Both the position numbers and the translations under genes were made by a program. From Bacteroidota bacterium (lineage in GTDB: Bacteria > Bacteroidota > Bacteroidia > Chitinophagales > LD1), in NCBI GenBank assembly GCA_016715625.1, contig JADJZU010000010.1, positions 1 through 64,000 on the forward strand: 64,000 nt of DNA. Reading direction: 5' to 3'. The notes under the pieces are model-generated. The model worked only from the letters and a program-made list of their open reading frames with translations, had not been told where the DNA came from and did not search any database. Shown piece by piece: positions 56,251-64,000 of this stretch (position 1 is its first letter; every line of letters starts with the position of its first letter).

Positions 56251-56730
56251 AGTAAAGCCTTCCTGAGTTTTACTCAAATACCCACCGAATGTAAGCGCTA
56301 TCCATCCGGTTTTACCTTTATCTATTAATCTTTCATACCTCACCCGGTATACATTATACCTCAGGCCGTCTATCTTATAAATACATTCTCAATTTGTGTA
56401 AAATCCGGTTTTTGGCTTACTACACCTCGTGTAGTTTCATTACGCATCAATACATCTTCTTTATTAAAAAATACATTTCATATCCTGATTGATGTATTTA
56501 TCATAATGAATATTACCTATAGCATAATACATAATATAATTAGTATATATAATATTATAGTTTGCATGAACAATATTTAATTTATAGATGAAAAAAATAT
56601 AAATTAATATAGCATATAAATAAAATAATATGCTATTTATATATTAAAACATCAAAAATTTATTATTTAATATGCATTTATAAATAAATAATATGCAAAA
56701 TGCTATATTAGTGATGAAAAACATACATGT
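56251..56730. other. gene-free, very AT-rich region
   Basis: About 480 bp with no supported gene. From ~56460 to 56725 the sequence is almost entirely A and T, unlike the rest of the window. An inverted repeat ATAGCATAT (56609-56617) / ATATGCTAT (56628-56636) and several TATGCA-like words occur. A CTACAC/GTGTAG stem lies near 56424-56438. It may be the promoter of the 56.7 kb gene or a remnant of inserted DNA. Confidence 0.6.
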
Positions 56731-57435
56731 ATGCCTGAAAACACACCAATAGAGCCACCAAAAGCAAAAAAGAAGCCCAGAAGAAGGGCTATAGCCCGAG
56801 TAACTTCGGCTGTTACTGATGGAGAATTAGCCCAGATTTCACGAGTATGGGCCAGGATTATGGAAGACGACCTTCCAAAGTTTCAAGCCTTGGATCCTAA
56901 TTTCAATGCTGCCTTTCTGGTGCAGTGGCGCCAGGATGCCGAAAACATAGAAAGTATAACTACGAACAGCATAATGGAGGCTTTGCAACAGGTAAAACAG
57001 CAGGAATTACAGCAGGCGTGCAAAGCTTTTTTTGCCTGTGTGAACGATCTGGAGTTTTATGTAAAAAAGGCCTTTTCGCAGCAGCCATACATGGCAGACG
57101 AATTCGGGCTGCACAAGCTGCGCACCCAGGATGCTAAACGAGGTGTGCGCGAAGTGGTGCTGGGCTATGCCTGTTTAAAATCGGTGTTGCATTACCTGGC
57201 CGAGCTTACAGCCGCAGGCATGCCCGCTACATTTCCGGCCCAGATGGAGGCCGCCCTCAGCCAGTTTACCGATGCCGAGGTGGCACATCAATACAGCCTG
57301 CTCGAAAGCCTGCGCGTTACCAACAGGCGCATTGAGGCGTTTAATGCACTCTTTGCCAAGCACCAGCTGGTGCTGTCGGCAGCCGAGGTCGTGTTCAATG
57401 GCGATGACATAAAAATTAAGCAATACAGGCTGTAG
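56731..57435 (+). CDS. uncharacterised 234-residue helical protein
   Basis: No family recognised. The first ~27 residues are Pro/Lys/Arg-rich (KAKKKPRRRAIAR). The rest is predicted helical, with many Ala, Gln and Glu residues and no signal peptide or membrane segment. Base composition of the body resembles normal genes, whereas its upstream region is extremely AT-rich. It sits between the carB-linked accessory zone and a bidirectional terminator. The basic tail could bind nucleic acid; that is only a suggestion. Confidence 0.7.
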   Translation: MPENTPIEPPKAKKKPRRRAIARVTSAVTDGELAQISRVWARIMEDDLPKFQALDPNFNAAFLVQWRQDAENIESITTNSIMEALQQVKQQELQQACKAFFACVNDLEFYVKKAFSQQPYMADEFGLHKLRTQDAKRGVREVVLGYACLKSVLHYLAELTAAGMPATFPAQMEAALSQFTDAEVAHQYSLLESLRVTNRRIEAFNALFAKHQLVLSAAEVVFNGDDIKIKQYRL

Positions 57436-57463
57436 GGCTGCCGTGGTTGCTCTGGTGTAAAAA

Positions 57464-57501
57464 AAAAGACTTCCGGAGTTTTAATACTCCGGAAGTCTTT
57501 T
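57464..57501. terminator. bidirectional rho-independent terminator
   Basis: Sixteen-bp stem AAAAGACTTCCGGAGT (57464-57479) / ACTCCGGAAGTCTTTT (57486-57501) with a TTTAAT loop. A-rich on the left and T-rich on the right, it serves both convergent genes. Confidence 0.93.
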
Positions 57502-57523
57502 GCCGAATGTGGTTTTTTAAAAA

Positions 57524-59359
57524 CTATTGCTTACAGATTTTGAGCACCGCTGTTTTTTCCTGTTGCAGCACTTCCATAAAGTAAGCACCTGCCGCCACAC
57601 CGGTTAGGTCAATGGTGCGGTTGTCGTTCATGCGGTTGGAGTAATAAACCGTGGCACCCAGCATATTGCGCACCGTTATCGTGGCATCCGCTGTTTCTAT
57701 ACCTTTAATCTGGAACACGCCCTTTGAAGGATTGGGGTAAACGCGGAGGAAATCAGCCGCATCGGTTGAAGGAACAGAACTCAAAACGACCGACTTTACG
57801 GCAGAAGTGGTGGTATCGGCACAGCCGGTAGAGTAGGCATACGAAACGGAGTAATCTCCATCCTGCGTAGCAGTGATAGTTTGTCCGTTTTCGCCATTGA
57901 GGACATTGCCGTTCAGGAACCACTGTATGTTGCCTGCAAAAGGTGGAGTGGCTGTAAGCAAAGCACCATTAGCCACAATAGATGGCGATGGAACAGTATC
58001 GGGCTGCTCGGTAAAGGCACCTAAATAAAACCCTTTGGCGGGTGCAATTGGGGTGCAGCTAAATACAGGAACTGTGGCATTGGCCAGCTTGCCACCCACA
58101 TAGTAAGTGCCGTTGCTGCCGGGTTCCAGACACAAAGCATCGGTTTGTGAGGGCGCAGAGAGATAACCAAACACATTGGAGAAGTTGCCGTTTGCATCTA
58201 GTTTGCCCATAAACGGCAAACCATTAGGGGCTATTGGCAAAGTTACTGAGCCTAAGGTAGCCACACCGGTGTAGCCACCGCCCACCAGTATGCCGGTGTT
58301 GTCGGTGGTGTTGGTCATGCACCAGGCATAGCATGTGCTGGTGCTTGGTAGTGCACGAGCCCACACATCGTTGCCGGCAGCGTCAATTTTTATAACCCCT
58401 CCTTCACCGGTAAAAATACTGCCTTGTGCCCCAATGGTATCGTTGCCGATAATCATTTCAAAGTTTACCTGCACGCCTACATACACCGCATCGCTGCTGT
58501 CGATAGCAATGGGTAGAAAATTCTTATCCGGGTCGCGCACATTGCTGGCATAGCGTGCCCACACCACGTTCATGTTGGTATCGCAGCGCACCAGCAGCAC
58601 CGGAATGGTGACGGCCGCATTTCCGATGTTGTTCAGCGTATCGGTGCCGAACGCTACACGGCCATACGAAACAGCTGCCAGCAGAATGTCGCCATTTGAA
58701 AATACCCCCGAGCCTTTATAAATCACTCCGGTGCTGGCAGTAGGAGAGCTGTAAAAACTGGCCGATAAACTGGCACCAATGTTCCCGTCCGTATCTATCT
58801 TGCTCACCTTCAGGTCACCGGATTGGTAGTAGATATATCCCTCGCTGTATTGCAGCATGCAGCCGTTGCCATTGGTAGCCGCTCCGGTATTTATCTTCCA
58901 GGCAAAGTTGCCGTTGGCATCTATTTTTATCAGTTGATTGGTGTTGCCGAGGGCAGCCACAGTATCATCATTGATAATGATGGATGTTACTCCGTTGGGT
59001 TGCCCCAGCACATACACGCTGCCGGCATCATCGGTTTCCAGATTGTATCCGTAAAAATCGCCACTCAAAGCACCCACCCGGCTGATGGAAAGCAAAGTGC
59101 CTTGCGGATTGAATTTGTAAATGAAAGTGGTGTAAGACGATAGTTTGTCTATTGTATCGCCCTGGCATTGCTGCAAGCCATTACCAATATCCATGGTGTA
59201 AATGTTTCCTTGCGGGTCTACAGCAATATCAATGGCACCGTTGAACGAATTGGCGATACCTACGTAGCCACCCGAAGTAGCCCAGTTAAAACGCTGGGCA
59301 AATGTGGTGTTAAAACAAAAAGCAATCAAAAGGAGTGTCATAATTTTCTGCATAGTCAT
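57524..59359 (-). CDS. secreted SBBP-like repeat protein with T9SS sorting domain
   Basis: Exported protein of 611 residues starting at ATG 59359 or two codons later (MQKIMTLLLIAFCFNTTFAQ signal peptide). The long middle part consists of repeats with the pattern I/K-x-D-x-x-G-N (IDVDPQGNIYTMD-like, KIDANGNFAWK, KIDTDGNIGAS, KIDAAGNDVWA), typical of beta-propeller-like SBBP proteins. An Ig-like segment (~455-525) precedes the type A T9SS sorting domain (LRVYPNPSKGVFQIKG to the C-terminus). Surface location is expected; function unknown. Confidence 0.85.
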   Translation of the reverse strand: MTMQKIMTLLLIAFCFNTTFAQRFNWATSGGYVGIANSFNGAIDIAVDPQGNIYTMDIGNGLQQCQGDTIDKLSSYTTFIYKFNPQGTLLSISRVGALSGDFYGYNLETDDAGSVYVLGQPNGVTSIIINDDTVAALGNTNQLIKIDANGNFAWKINTGAATNGNGCMLQYSEGYIYYQSGDLKVSKIDTDGNIGASLSASFYSSPTASTGVIYKGSGVFSNGDILLAAVSYGRVAFGTDTLNNIGNAAVTIPVLLVRCDTNMNVVWARYASNVRDPDKNFLPIAIDSSDAVYVGVQVNFEMIIGNDTIGAQGSIFTGEGGVIKIDAAGNDVWARALPSTSTCYAWCMTNTTDNTGILVGGGYTGVATLGSVTLPIAPNGLPFMGKLDANGNFSNVFGYLSAPSQTDALCLEPGSNGTYYVGGKLANATVPVFSCTPIAPAKGFYLGAFTEQPDTVPSPSIVANGALLTATPPFAGNIQWFLNGNVLNGENGQTITATQDGDYSVSYAYSTGCADTTTSAVKSVVLSSVPSTDAADFLRVYPNPSKGVFQIKGIETADATITVRNMLGATVYYSNRMNDNRTIDLTGVAAGAYFMEVLQQEKTAVLKICKQ

Positions 59360-59484
59360 GTTTTTTTGTGGCGCTAATAAATGGAAATGCTGCGTTTTTA
59401 CCAATGAAAAACACAAAGTCTGTTTACCGCGTTGCACCGCATCCGCATCTTTTGCTTTTCTTTATGGTTCTAAAAAAGCAACGT

Positions 59485-60171
59485 ATGAATAACAGAACCG
59501 TATTGGCTTGTATGGCCATTTGGAGTGTGATGGCGGCCTCATCGTGCCACAAAAAAACGACCGCCATCCGGGTACAGTTTTTAAATGCGCTTCCTTATTC
59601 GGGCTATGTAGATTACTACCTGCAAGGCGAAAAACGCAGTTCGTTTATCGGAATGGCGCAGGGTAGCAACTCGCATACGGCTGATCTGCTGACGGGCGAG
59701 CCATTAACATTGGAAATCCAGAATCCCAATACCGGCAGCACACTGCTGGCTTCGGCCCGGGCCGACTGGCAGGCAGGAACGCATTACACGTACGTAATGT
59801 ATGGCGACACAGCAGCACCGCAAGGCACCTGGCTGAGCGATACCGTGGCCTGGCCTGCAGCCGGACGATTTAAGGTGCGCTTCGGTCATTTTGCAGCCGA
59901 TGCACCGGCCTTGGATGTGTTCTACAACAACGATACGATAGCTTTTAACCGCGTATATTTTGGCACCGACAGCACACAAGCCCTGAGCGATTTTACAGAT
60001 CTACCTGCCGGTACGTATACCGTCCGCGTAAAAGACCACAACACCGGGCAGACCTATTTAATACAACCCAACATCGGCATTCAGGGCAACCGGATTCTGG
60101 AAATTTTTACTACCGGGCTCATGGCCGATTCGGTAACAGCGTTTTTTCAATTGGGGACTATGGCGCGGTAA
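59485..60171 (+). CDS. DUF4397 domain-containing lipoprotein
   Basis: A 228-residue putative lipoprotein: MNNRTVLACMAIWSVMAASSC, with the lipobox Cys at 21. The body has repeated beta-sandwich strands (RVQFLNALPYSGYVDYYL; VRFGHFAADAPALDVFYNN; FTDLPAGTYTVRVKD) characteristic of DUF4397. The frame is open further upstream, but ATG 59485 gives the lipoprotein signal. It is divergent from the T9SS gene. Role unknown, probably surface-exposed. Confidence 0.82.
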   Translation: MNNRTVLACMAIWSVMAASSCHKKTTAIRVQFLNALPYSGYVDYYLQGEKRSSFIGMAQGSNSHTADLLTGEPLTLEIQNPNTGSTLLASARADWQAGTHYTYVMYGDTAAPQGTWLSDTVAWPAAGRFKVRFGHFAADAPALDVFYNNDTIAFNRVYFGTDSTQALSDFTDLPAGTYTVRVKDHNTGQTYLIQPNIGIQGNRILEIFTTGLMADSVTAFFQLGTMAR

Positions 60172-60233
60172 TCCATGGAGCAGCGAGCATTCTTACTACT
60201 CCCTAACACTTGTTCGCTGCCTAAACGAAAAAC

Positions 60234-60890
60234 CTATTCTTTGGGCAGGTCGGGCAGGTTGTTGTGGTTGGTATGTTTCACCCGTGTCGCAAAACTTTCT
60301 CTTTTATTGAGCGGAATAAAATCTTTTACAAAAGCAGGAGAGGCATCAATGGCCGGCACAGGCAGATACCATTTTTTAAGCGAATCGACTGCCATCGGCA
60401 AAATGCCCATATCCGGCAAATTGGTTTCTATAAATCCCTCCAGAAAGAACGCCTGATAAGGGTCGGCCGCCAGGGCTACTTTTTTAAATCCGAGTTTTTG
60501 CGCCAGCAAATAACCGTAGTACACATTCTCTTTTCCATGCTCGGCTTTTGTTTCTGCAAATACATGTTCGGCCGGCACACCCATGGCCTCTGCAATCAAC
60601 TTCATGGCTTGTCCCTCTACGTAAGGCGAATAACAAGCCGAGCCCGAAAAGATGATGTTCTTGGTAATGCCCTGGTCATACAGTTTTTTGGCCCAGATAA
60701 TGCGCGCGTTGAACCCGCTGGTCAGCTGCCGTGCCGTGTCGTAGGCAATGCCCGGCACAATCACCACATCGTAGGGTGCCATGGGCATATATTGGTTAGT
60801 CATGCGCTGGGCTATTTTTCGTACGTTGCAGCTGCCAGTCATTAGCAAAGCCGCAGCTATCAGAAAAGCTATCATTTGTTTTTTCATCAT
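60234..60890 (-). CDS. YdcF/SanA-like (DUF218) lipoprotein
   Basis: A 218-residue protein with a lipoprotein signal (MMKKQMIAFLIAAALLMTGSC). Its Rossmann-like core matches the ElyC/SanA/YdcF group (YDVVIVPGIAYD; ARIIWAKKLYDQGITKNIIFSGSA; AETKAEHGKENVYYGYLLAQKLG). Group members are linked to envelope integrity, but their biochemistry is poorly known. A TACCTTTG promoter box lies 5 bp upstream of the first ATG. Confidence 0.85.
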   Translation of the reverse strand: MMKKQMIAFLIAAALLMTGSCNVRKIAQRMTNQYMPMAPYDVVIVPGIAYDTARQLTSGFNARIIWAKKLYDQGITKNIIFSGSACYSPYVEGQAMKLIAEAMGVPAEHVFAETKAEHGKENVYYGYLLAQKLGFKKVALAADPYQAFFLEGFIETNLPDMGILPMAVDSLKKWYLPVPAIDASPAFVKDFIPLNKRESFATRVKHTNHNNLPDLPKE

Positions 60891-60894
60891 AGTT

Positions 60895-60902
60895 CAAAGG
60901 TA
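60895..60902 (-). promoter_or_regulatory. minus-strand -7 box next to the YdcF-like start
   Basis: TACCTTTG on the minus strand matches TAnnTTTG exactly. The predicted transcription start falls at about 60888, inside the first start codon, so translation may begin from the second ATG on a leaderless mRNA. No good -33 box is visible. Confidence 0.4.
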
Positions 60903-60944
60903 AGAAACGGAATGTGTTTAGTACAATCGGCTGTAGCCGTTTCC

Positions 60945-60952
60945 TACATTTG
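60945..60952 (+). promoter_or_regulatory. plus-strand -7 box next to the SnoaL-like start
   Basis: TACATTTG matches TAnnTTTG exactly and ends 5 bp before ATG 60958. The predicted start lies at about 60959, again implying a leaderless transcript. It is 42 bp from the opposing box of the divergent gene. The -33 region is weak. Confidence 0.4.
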
Positions 60953-60957
60953 CCGGC

Positions 60958-61326
60958 ATGACGCCCGAGCAATTTATTCGCGATTATGCAGCAGCGCTGG
61001 CCACGCAACAATGGGAACACCTTGAGCCGCTGATACATCCTAATTGCTCCGTTACTTTTTCTACTGGTGCTGTGCATCAAGGTTTGCCGGCCATTCGCGA
61101 AGCATACGAGCGCAATTTTGCACTTATTAAAAATGAAGATTACCAGATGACTCGTCTACATTGGATTTCAAAATCCAACACGAAGGCCACTTATACATTC
61201 GATTTTAGCTGGAGTGGAACCATTCACGGTCAGCCAGCCTCCGGCCATGGAAAAGGACAAGCCACTTTGATTTGTAGCGAAGGCAAGTGGATGCTGATGG
61301 AAGAGCGATTGTCTAAGACCACATAA
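60958..61326 (+). CDS. SnoaL-like (NTF2-fold) protein
   Basis: A 122-residue cytosolic protein with the NTF2-like fold pattern: FIRDYAAALATQQWEHLEPLI (helices), an early strand with the GLPAIREAYERNF segment, and terminal strands including GKWMLMEERLS. Family members range from cyclases to stress-related proteins, and catalytic residues cannot be assigned. The region after it to 61523 has no gene. Confidence 0.75.
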   Translation: MTPEQFIRDYAAALATQQWEHLEPLIHPNCSVTFSTGAVHQGLPAIREAYERNFALIKNEDYQMTRLHWISKSNTKATYTFDFSWSGTIHGQPASGHGKGQATLICSEGKWMLMEERLSKTT

Positions 61327-61523
61327 CTCAGCCCTAAAACACCGCCAGATGGATTTGTGTGTTGGTGCATGAAAGCACACGGTACGGTAGGTTTGGTTCG
61401 CGTCTCAACGGATAGCCACGGCTCCATTACCAAGCCCGGTGATACACATCACTACCCGTTTTGAATTTTCTCATGCACAGCCTTGTGCCGCTTATTCACC
61501 TTTGCTTTTAAAATAAAAACGAC

Positions 61524-62237
61524 ATGAAAGCTATAATCAAAAAATCCGGAACGGTAATGTTTATTCTGATGGCTCTATTCGCGATGCACGCCTGTAAAAA
61601 AGAGTCGGGGCCCAATGTGCTGGGGGGCGAAACCAATATTCCACTCACGCAAAAAGATAGTGTGACCGATATTTATTTTACGGTCAATGGGGGAGGCAGT
61701 TTGCCGGGTGCCACCATTAAAGTTTTAAGCAACGATAACGGGATGGTTACCTACGGGGCCACGGTGGACTTAAATGCCTATCCCGATTCGGTAGTGAACA
61801 ATCTGGTGACCATGGTGCCACAGTTGATTACTTATTATAATCCCAAAGACCTGACCTGGAGTATTTCGCCCAGTGGAGTTTTATCGGTTCAGTTTAAACT
61901 CAAGATTACTTCTGAAGGTATTCAAAACTACTTTGTAGATGGTAAGCCCTGGACGGTGAAATATGCAGACGGGGTTGGTACAGACTATACCGTTACGCGC
62001 GATAATGGTGATGTATTAACAGCAACCATTACAGAAAAAACCGGTCAGGACGATTGGCCATATAGTTTCTGGAACATTAAAACCAGTAAGGTAGAATACA
62101 ATGCACCGGCCAGCGACCCGGTGTTAAGCAAGGTGACCTTTCGGGTGAATCACAAGTTTGGTCTGGTTTATCTAAAGGCAGAGGGCAAAGACGGGCGTGT
62201 GGTAGAACTTGATTTGTTTGCTTGGTTCTTATTGTAA
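61524..62237 (+). CDS. uncharacterised lipoprotein
   Basis: A 237-residue protein with a lipoprotein signal (FILMALFAMHAC, Cys24, then KKESGPN). The mature part is beta-rich, with Asp, Thr and Asn typical of Bacteroidota surface lipoproteins (for example ITYYNPKDLTWSISPSG). I do not recognise a family. A CACCTTTG box at 61497-61504, one mismatch from TAnnTTTG, lies 19 bp before the ATG. A terminator follows the gene. Confidence 0.7.
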   Translation: MKAIIKKSGTVMFILMALFAMHACKKESGPNVLGGETNIPLTQKDSVTDIYFTVNGGGSLPGATIKVLSNDNGMVTYGATVDLNAYPDSVVNNLVTMVPQLITYYNPKDLTWSISPSGVLSVQFKLKITSEGIQNYFVDGKPWTVKYADGVGTDYTVTRDNGDVLTATITEKTGQDDWPYSFWNIKTSKVEYNAPASDPVLSKVTFRVNHKFGLVYLKAEGKDGRVVELDLFAWFLL

Positions 62238-62261
62238 AATAAAATGATGCGTAGCAGCGCA

Positions 62262-62293
62262 ACAGCCCGGCTGAATTAAATCGGCCGGGCTGT
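62262..62293 (+). terminator. probable terminator
   Basis: Ten-bp stem ACAGCCCGGC (62262-62271) / GCCGGGCTGT (62284-62293), with only a short downstream T stretch. It abuts an in-frame ATG at 62294, which argues that the next gene starts later. Confidence 0.65.
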
Positions 62294-62332
62294 ATGGTTT
62301 TAGAATATCCCTATTTTTTTATTGATTGCAGC

Positions 62333-63169
62333 ATGCATGAAGTATTTGGAATTACCCATTTTGATGAGAAAGGAGTGCTGCTTATCCTCTTTTGCTTTTC
62401 CTTACTGGAGGTGCTTATCGGGGCTTTTCAAAACTCGCCCCGTACTTTAAATGATTACATAACAGAAGTAGTCAGTTTTGCGCAGCTTACTGTACTTATA
62501 CAACCCGCTATTATTGTAGGGGTGGCTTTGCTGGCGCGTCATTTTTTTCCGCAATACGAAAACCATTTCGCATCGGTGCCGGTAGTAGCACAGTTTCTTA
62601 TCTTGTTACTGATTGAAGATATGCCACAATACTGGTGGCACCGGTTGGCGCATCATTCCCCCTGGTTTTGGAAACTACATCTGGTGCATCATGCTTCACC
62701 GGCCATGGGTGTAACCACTGCATTTCGCAATAGTGCCTTGTATTATCTGCTTATGCCCAATATTTATTTTGCCGCTGTCGCCATTTATCTCGGATTTATT
62801 CAGGTTTATCTGGTGTATACCGTCATAAAACTCTTTATTGTGATGAATGCCCACAGCGAACTTCGCTCCGATAGCTTTTTATATCGCTACAGAGTCCTGC
62901 GTCCATTAGCCTGGTTGGTGGAGCATACCATCTCTACACCGGCTACACATTTTGCCCACCATGGGTTAACGAATGATGACGGCATCAGTAACAACAACGG
63001 CAACTTTGGTAACATGCTTTTTATCTGGGACCAACTCTTTGGCACTGCAAAATTTACCCGGAAGTATCCCTCCCGGTTTGGAATAGAAAAGGACCCGCAG
63101 GACCCCTGGTATGTGATGCTGTTTTATCCTTTTCTAAAATCCAAGAAGAAGGAAAGCGAGCTAAGTTAA
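62333..63169 (+). CDS. sterol desaturase/fatty acid hydroxylase superfamily protein
   Basis: Di-iron membrane enzyme candidate of 278 residues from ATG 62333. The ATG at 62294 directly follows the terminator stem and is less likely. About four hydrophobic helices are present. The His clusters are HRLAHH, HLVHHAS, the HSELRSD segment and HFAHHG, as in the superfamily. The substrate is not evident. A second, smaller member follows 68 bp downstream. Confidence 0.88.
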   Translation: MHEVFGITHFDEKGVLLILFCFSLLEVLIGAFQNSPRTLNDYITEVVSFAQLTVLIQPAIIVGVALLARHFFPQYENHFASVPVVAQFLILLLIEDMPQYWWHRLAHHSPWFWKLHLVHHASPAMGVTTAFRNSALYYLLMPNIYFAAVAIYLGFIQVYLVYTVIKLFIVMNAHSELRSDSFLYRYRVLRPLAWLVEHTISTPATHFAHHGLTNDDGISNNNGNFGNMLFIWDQLFGTAKFTRKYPSRFGIEKDPQDPWYVMLFYPFLKSKKKESELS

Positions 63170-63237
63170 TCGCTTAATGTCGCGAAATTTTTTTGTGACA
63201 CTTACAATATTTTCAGACACCGTCCGACCTATCACAC

Positions 63238-63747
63238 ATGGGAATATTACTATCATTTTTCGCAGGCATTGTAAGCTGGACTTTAGCGGAATATTTATTG
63301 CACCGCTTTTTGGGCCACGAGCACAAGGGTAAAAATTTTTTCAAAGCAGAACACGGGCAGCACCATGCTAAGTACAACTATTTTGCTCCCGCCTATAAAA
63401 AAGCAATAATGGCCTTAAGCGTTACCGCTGCTTTTTACCTGCTATTGCAGGCTATTGTATCTTCTTCAATTGCATTAGCCTATCTGTCGGGCTTTTTGGG
63501 GATGTATATTATGTATGAGATAACGCATTACCGTTTTCATATCCGAAAACCTGTTGCCAAGCCATTTATCCTGCTCCGCAAGCATCATTTTTATCACCAC
63601 TTTCATAATCCCAAGGCCAATCATGGGGTCACTACCCGTTTTTGGGATCGGGTGTTCGGCACCTTTGTGCCGGTAGAAAAAGTGCGTGTGCCCCGCAAAA
63701 TGGCCATGCAGTGGCTCATTCAAAACGAAGATGAAGCCAGTCTATAA
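63238..63747 (+). CDS. small sterol desaturase/fatty acid hydroxylase superfamily protein
   Basis: A 169-residue membrane protein with the His motifs LHRFLGHEH (~20-28), HGQHH (~39-43), HYRFH, and the RKHHFYHHFH cluster (~120-130). Its small size resembles the fatty-acid 2-hydroxylase-like or beta-carotene-hydroxylase-like branch. It probably forms a unit with the preceding superfamily gene. The substrate cannot be told. Confidence 0.88.
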   Translation: MGILLSFFAGIVSWTLAEYLLHRFLGHEHKGKNFFKAEHGQHHAKYNYFAPAYKKAIMALSVTAAFYLLLQAIVSSSIALAYLSGFLGMYIMYEITHYRFHIRKPVAKPFILLRKHHFYHHFHNPKANHGVTTRFWDRVFGTFVPVEKVRVPRKMAMQWLIQNEDEASL

Positions 63748-63951
63748 GCCGCATTTTTATCTGGTGCGGTGATTTCTTTCCTTGTAGATACATATTTTGG
63801 GACGAAGTGACAGTTTGGAATAAACTGTGCATCGGAATAGGATGATTTATATCACTATTGTCTGGGAAAATTATCTGTGCTCATTATAAAAGTCGATATT
63901 TAACGCTCAGTTAACCCCTCTTCTCATTTTTTCATATCGAAGAATCAAACT

Positions 63952-64000
63952 ATGTTATACCCTCGTCTACTACACACTTTCGCTAATGTGGTTTCTTTTA
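63952..64000 (+). CDS. possible start of a gene running off the window
   Basis: An ATG at 63952 opens a frame of 16 codons to the window end (MLYPRLLHTFANVVSF). The 204 bp before it hold no other gene, consistent with an upstream region. Too short to identify. Confidence 0.3.
   Translation, partial: MLYPRLLHTFANVVSF

Overview
The window is a chromosomal segment of a Bacteroidota bacterium, probably from the Chitinophagales/Sphingobacteriia side of the phylum. The evidence is a full-length SprA (the giant outer-membrane channel of the type IX secretion system, T9SS), at least four secreted proteins with T9SS-type C-terminal sorting domains, families typical of the phylum (DUF5777, DUF4292, a degenerate EnvC-like M23 protein, a MurA with Asp at the catalytic Cys position), and TAnnTTTG-type promoter boxes. 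No rRNA, tRNA, insertion sequence, recombinase or CRISPR array was recognised. Gene order is dense and mostly on the plus strand.

Layout. 1-4.5 kb: the 3' part of an M1 aminopeptidase, an alpha/beta hydrolase and an uncharacterised helical protein. 4.6-6.9 kb: grpE and dnaJ, split by a small four-helix-bundle (23S intervening-sequence family) gene that lies between inverted repeats. 7.0-7.6 kb: twelve tandem 42-nt palindromic repeats. 7.7-12.2 kb: a T9SS lamin-tail protein, an ABC exporter pair and a coiled-coil periplasmic protein. 12.3-15.1 kb: nucleotide-sugar genes (rfbA, a frameshifted epimerase, galE). 15.2-20.0 kb: a solute symporter, ten 21-nt palindromic units, a LOG-family protein, an M23 peptidase and a Bcp-type peroxiredoxin. 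20.1-23.1 kb: a four-gene cluster with two CX4CH (possible haem) proteins, YceI and DUF5777. 23.2-28 kb: Hsp20, a long PurF and an OmpA-family protein. 28-31 kb: a DUF4292 protein, EnvC and an outer-membrane protein on the minus strand. 31-44 kb: tatA, gatA, ruvA, sprA, hflX and a membrane hydroxylase. 44-52 kb: a frameshifted T9SS protein, murA, a DEAD-box helicase and two tandem S41 proteases. 52.6-57.4 kb: carB followed by a small accessory zone. 57.5-64 kb: secreted proteins and lipoproteins, a YdcF-like protein, a SnoaL-like protein and two further membrane hydroxylases.

The regions most worth a second look are these. (1) The last ~14 codons of carB recur twice downstream, each time as a carB-like in-frame tail, bounding two small gene cassettes (a DUF4258/DUF2283 pair and a two-helix membrane protein). 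(2) Two unrelated tandem arrays are built from palindromes at pitches of 21 and 42 bp, with compensatory changes between arms. (3) The four-helix-bundle gene is flanked by inverted repeats between grpE and dnaJ. (4) The CX4CH/YceI/DUF5777 cluster has no assigned function.

Three genes (the epimerase, the 44.1 kb T9SS protein and carB) are each broken by a single base in or beside a homopolymer run. This looks more like consensus error than true inactivation.
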